Shown: positions 62,132 through 64,000 of the stretch, one piece after another
Numbering within the stretch: position 1 is the first letter of the stretch
Layout: every line of letters begins with the position of its first letter
Assembly (NCBI RefSeq): GCF_009765375.1
Contig: NZ_VTOK01000014.1
Coordinates: forward strand, 1-64,000
DNA: 64,000 nt
Source: Alteribacillus sp. YIM 98480
GTDB taxonomy: Bacteria > Bacillota > Bacilli > Bacillales > Marinococcaceae
Direction: 5' to 3'
Notes under the pieces: model-generated
The model's database searches: none
Told to the model about the DNA's origin: nothing
The model's input: only the letters and a program-made list of their open reading frames with translations
Made by a program: the position numbers and the translations under genes

Positions 62132-63157
62132 CTAGAGCTTTTGAAAAGAAGATCCGTTCAGCCATTCTGGCATTTCTCTGTCTTTTGGAAGCAGTGATGG
62201 ATAAAAGGAAGACAATTGTTCCATTCTTGTAGCTTCATTTGCCCATAACTGCTTGAGTTTATTTAAGGCTTGTTCCGTTTCTCCTGTGTCTTCGCGCAAA
62301 TAGGTTTGCTCTAATTGTTCCATATAATAATACGGAAATAACAATCGCCCAAATATAAGTTGGCGGCCAAGATGAGTTATTTGATTGGCTTCTTCGTATT
62401 CTTTTATAAAATGGAGAATCTCCCTTTCACTACTATCATTTTCCATTGCATTTCTTATCCATTCAGAGACATCTCGTGAAGGATGATCATACAACCAATC
62501 AGACGGGAGTTTAACAGGCGCCCTCTCTTGATCGAGTGTGATCCACGTAGTTGGCGTAAAACAAAAATGAGCTACACACCCCGGCTCTTCTATACCTTCT
62601 GCTTGCCAAGACGTTTCTTTCAGCCATTGAATCGCATTTTCTGTCCGTCCTATATAATAAGGAAAAGTTTGTAAAAACCATTTATCCATTTGGGAATAGC
62701 TTGTTTTTTTTCGTACGTAAGTGTACCAATTTTCAAGCTGCTCTAATCTCGTTTCCCACCACTCGCACCATCTTTCTAAAAAAGGCTGGGGTATAGAGCG
62801 GGGAAATAAATTCATCCCTTTCTTATGAAATTCTGCCAGCGCTTTTCCTTCCTTTTCGAAATTTCTTTTGTTAGCCGATGATGAAGCAGGAACATGAAAC
62901 AACAGCTGTTTCTCTCCGTCTACAGGAACGGAATAACCTCTCGTATAAGGAGAAACAAATGCTGCAATCGTTTCATCTCCGAGCCACCTTAATTGTTCTG
63001 CCCATTCTAATTTTTCTTTCCAATCATCTTGCTGCTGGGCAGTGTCTGGAACAAGCAAATACAACGAATTCCCGGCACTAAAACCAGTGTAGAGACCCGC
63101 TTTAAATGATTGGTCCATGTATAACCCATAATGGTCATATACATTGCGTTCCATCAT
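62132..63157 (-). CDS. yutH: Spore-coat-associated kinase-like protein YutH
   Basis: A 341-residue protein of the CotS/YutH kinase-like family. Marks are ERNVYDHYGLYMDQSFKAGL, EGKALAEFHKKGMNLFPRSI, WYTYVRKKTSYSQMDKWFLQ and CVAHFCFTPTTWITLDQE in place of the strict catalytic HxDxxxxN loop, so it is probably a degenerate kinase. LGRQLIFGRLLFPYYYMEQL is near the end. The ATG at 63157 (next codon also ATG) follows AGGGGGTTATAA. The position downstream of hom in a divergent pair with yutG matches B. subtilis. It supports sporulation. Confidence 0.9.
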   Translation of the reverse strand: MMERNVYDHYGLYMDQSFKAGLYTGFSAGNSLYLLVPDTAQQQDDWKEKLEWAEQLRWLGDETIAAFVSPYTRGYSVPVDGEKQLLFHVPASSSANKRNFEKEGKALAEFHKKGMNLFPRSIPQPFLERWCEWWETRLEQLENWYTYVRKKTSYSQMDKWFLQTFPYYIGRTENAIQWLKETSWQAEGIEEPGCVAHFCFTPTTWITLDQERAPVKLPSDWLYDHPSRDVSEWIRNAMENDSSEREILHFIKEYEEANQITHLGRQLIFGRLLFPYYYMEQLEQTYLREDTGETEQALNKLKQLWANEATRMEQLSSFYPSLLPKDREMPEWLNGSSFQKL

Positions 63158-63295
63158 TTTATAACCCCCTGCCATTCTGCTTACCATGATTGTATGAACA
63201 ATAGCTGCTGGTTAACCCTTTTTCTTCGGATAGTTTACCTTCAAACGGATAAACTATATAACGGAAAAATAGAAAAAGAAAGTAGGAAATCAAAG

Positions 63296-63790
63296 ATGGT
63301 TTACAAGCATCATCCATTAGAAGAGACGACAAAAACAATGCTGAAAGAACGCGGGGTTAATATTGAGGACATCGCCGAACTTGTGTATTTTTTACAAGAA
63401 GATTATATTGATGGACTTAGCCTTGAAACATGTGTTGAACATGTTTCTGGAGTATTATCAAAACGAGAAGTACAGAATGCCGTTATTACAGGAATTGAAA
63501 TAGACAAACTTGCTGAAGCAGGTCACTTATCTGAGCCGCTGCTTGAAATTGTTCAAAATGATGAAGGACTTTACGGAGTGGATGAAATCATTGCTCTTTC
63601 CATCGTGAATGTTTATGGAAGCATTGGGTTTACCAATTATGGATACGTTGATAAACAAAAACCAGGCATTTTAGAGAAGTTAAATGATAAATTAAGCGGG
63701 GAATGCCATACGTTTCTCGATGATATTGTCGGAGCCATTGCTGCTTCTGCTTCAAGCCGGCTCGCACACCGGCTTGACCACAGACAATGA
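63296..63790 (+). CDS. yutG: Phosphatidylglycerophosphatase A family protein (YutG)
   Basis: A 164-residue protein of the PgpA-type family as found in Bacillus YutG. It has VNIEDIAELVYFLQEDYIDG, VEHVSGVLSKREVQNAVITG, GLYGVDEIIALSIVNVYGSI and GFTNYGYVDKQKPGILEKL. The short, mostly soluble Bacillus form is typical. The ATG at 63296 is preferred: the frame runs 55 codons further up across the divergent yutH promoter but lacks a site; AGTAGGAAATC precedes this ATG. The enzymatic role as phosphatidylglycerophosphatase is by family name only. Confidence 0.85.
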   Translation: MVYKHHPLEETTKTMLKERGVNIEDIAELVYFLQEDYIDGLSLETCVEHVSGVLSKREVQNAVITGIEIDKLAEAGHLSEPLLEIVQNDEGLYGVDEIIALSIVNVYGSIGFTNYGYVDKQKPGILEKLNDKLSGECHTFLDDIVGAIAASASSRLAHRLDHRQ

Positions 63791-63802
63791 TAGGAATTAT
63801 TT

Positions 63803-64000
63803 TTAAACGTTCCACTCCGACAAGGAAGAAATACTGTATGTAGCTGGAATAGATTTTAGTGCCGCTTCTTTTGAAGAAGTGACTCCCGTGTCCACGTGAA
63901 TCGTATCCAGGCCGGCTTGAATGCCTGCCAGTATATCAGTATCATAATTATCACCAATCAATACTGTATGTTCAGGTGATACACCAAGCATGTTCACCGC
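63803..64000 (-). CDS. yutF: HAD-IIA family hydrolase, C-terminal part (YutF/NagD-like; runs off the window)
   Basis: The last 66 codons of a gene whose start lies beyond the window. MNMLGVSPEHTVLIGDNYDT, DILAGIQAGLDTIHVDTGV and TSSKEAALKSIPATYSISSL are the C-terminal HAD motif IV (GDNYDTDI) region of NagD/PNPase-type phosphatases of the TIGR01457 kind. The B. subtilis order yutG-yutF supports yutF. It is a partial entry only because of the window edge. Confidence 0.85.
   Translation of the reverse strand, partial: AVNMLGVSPEHTVLIGDNYDTDILAGIQAGLDTIHVDTGVTSSKEAALKSIPATYSISSLSEWNV

Noticed and set aside
1-64000. CRISPR arrays, prophage or plasmid replication genes
   Set aside because: No regularly spaced direct repeats, integrases, phage structural genes or replication proteins were seen; the only transposase is decayed.

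Overview
This window is a low-GC Firmicute chromosome segment. It is almost certainly from an endospore-forming Bacillaceae bacterium, and the acid-rich proteins and NSS, TRAP and TTT solute carriers suggest a halophilic or alkaliphilic one. The evidence is strong AGGAGG ribosome sites, frequent GTG/TTG starts, Spo0E-type and YutH spore genes, and long synteny with the Bacillus subtilis yug, yui-yum and yut regions. The left 31 kb and parts of 40-47 kb are accessory. The rest is conserved backbone.

Layout. 1-288 is a short protein resembling the tail seen with UbiD decarboxylases. 1113-9414 is a minus-strand operon (CoA ligase, two UbiD-type decarboxylases, then tripartite tricarboxylate transporter genes tctC, tctB, tctA), with an FCD-type GntR regulator at 10243-10881. 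This looks like uptake, activation and decarboxylation of an aromatic or related carboxylic acid. 11.5-12.6 kb holds a decayed ISLre2-type transposase and a dispersed repeat.

12752-20791 is a sulfide/persulfide oxidation region in two blocks: tauE, sqr, DUF1641, MBL-rhodanese; and yrkE, rhodanese, TusA-rhodanese, rhodanese-MBL, TusA. A CstR-like persulfide repressor gene at its head is broken by two deletions, although its promoter and CstR-like operators remain.

21261-27143 is a NikABCDE-like metal ABC importer and a nitroreductase behind a cobalamin riboswitch and an attenuator. 27255-30506 has a YozG/YoaS-like pair and an ArsR-SRPBCC-VOC set. 30954-39489 contains fda, tRNA-Ala(GGC) with a decayed tRNA neighbour, yugN, pgi, DUF378, yugI, an NSS transporter and alaT-alaR. 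39827-47176 has an isochorismatase-like hydrolase, luxS, a glycerophosphodiesterase, an MFS exporter, bioY with a BirA-type promoter, and TRAP genes dctQ-M-P. 47927-64000 is the conserved backbone: yuiD, a cobalamin-binding protein, yuiC, yuiB, ndh, yumC, yutM, spo0E-like, dapF, yuzB, yutJ, yuzD, yutI, hom-thrC-thrB, yutH, pgpA and the start of yutF.

Most unusual items: a full-length TetR regulator fused in frame to a full-length YutJ-type NADH dehydrogenase (56022-57662); the broken CstR-like gene with intact operators; the riboswitch-controlled metal importer with a five-codon leader ORF; two genes whose only plausible start is ATT (tauE at 16889, MFS at 41967); and three dispersed non-coding repeat families, one a roughly 90-nt two-hairpin element with at least seven copies all in the same orientation.
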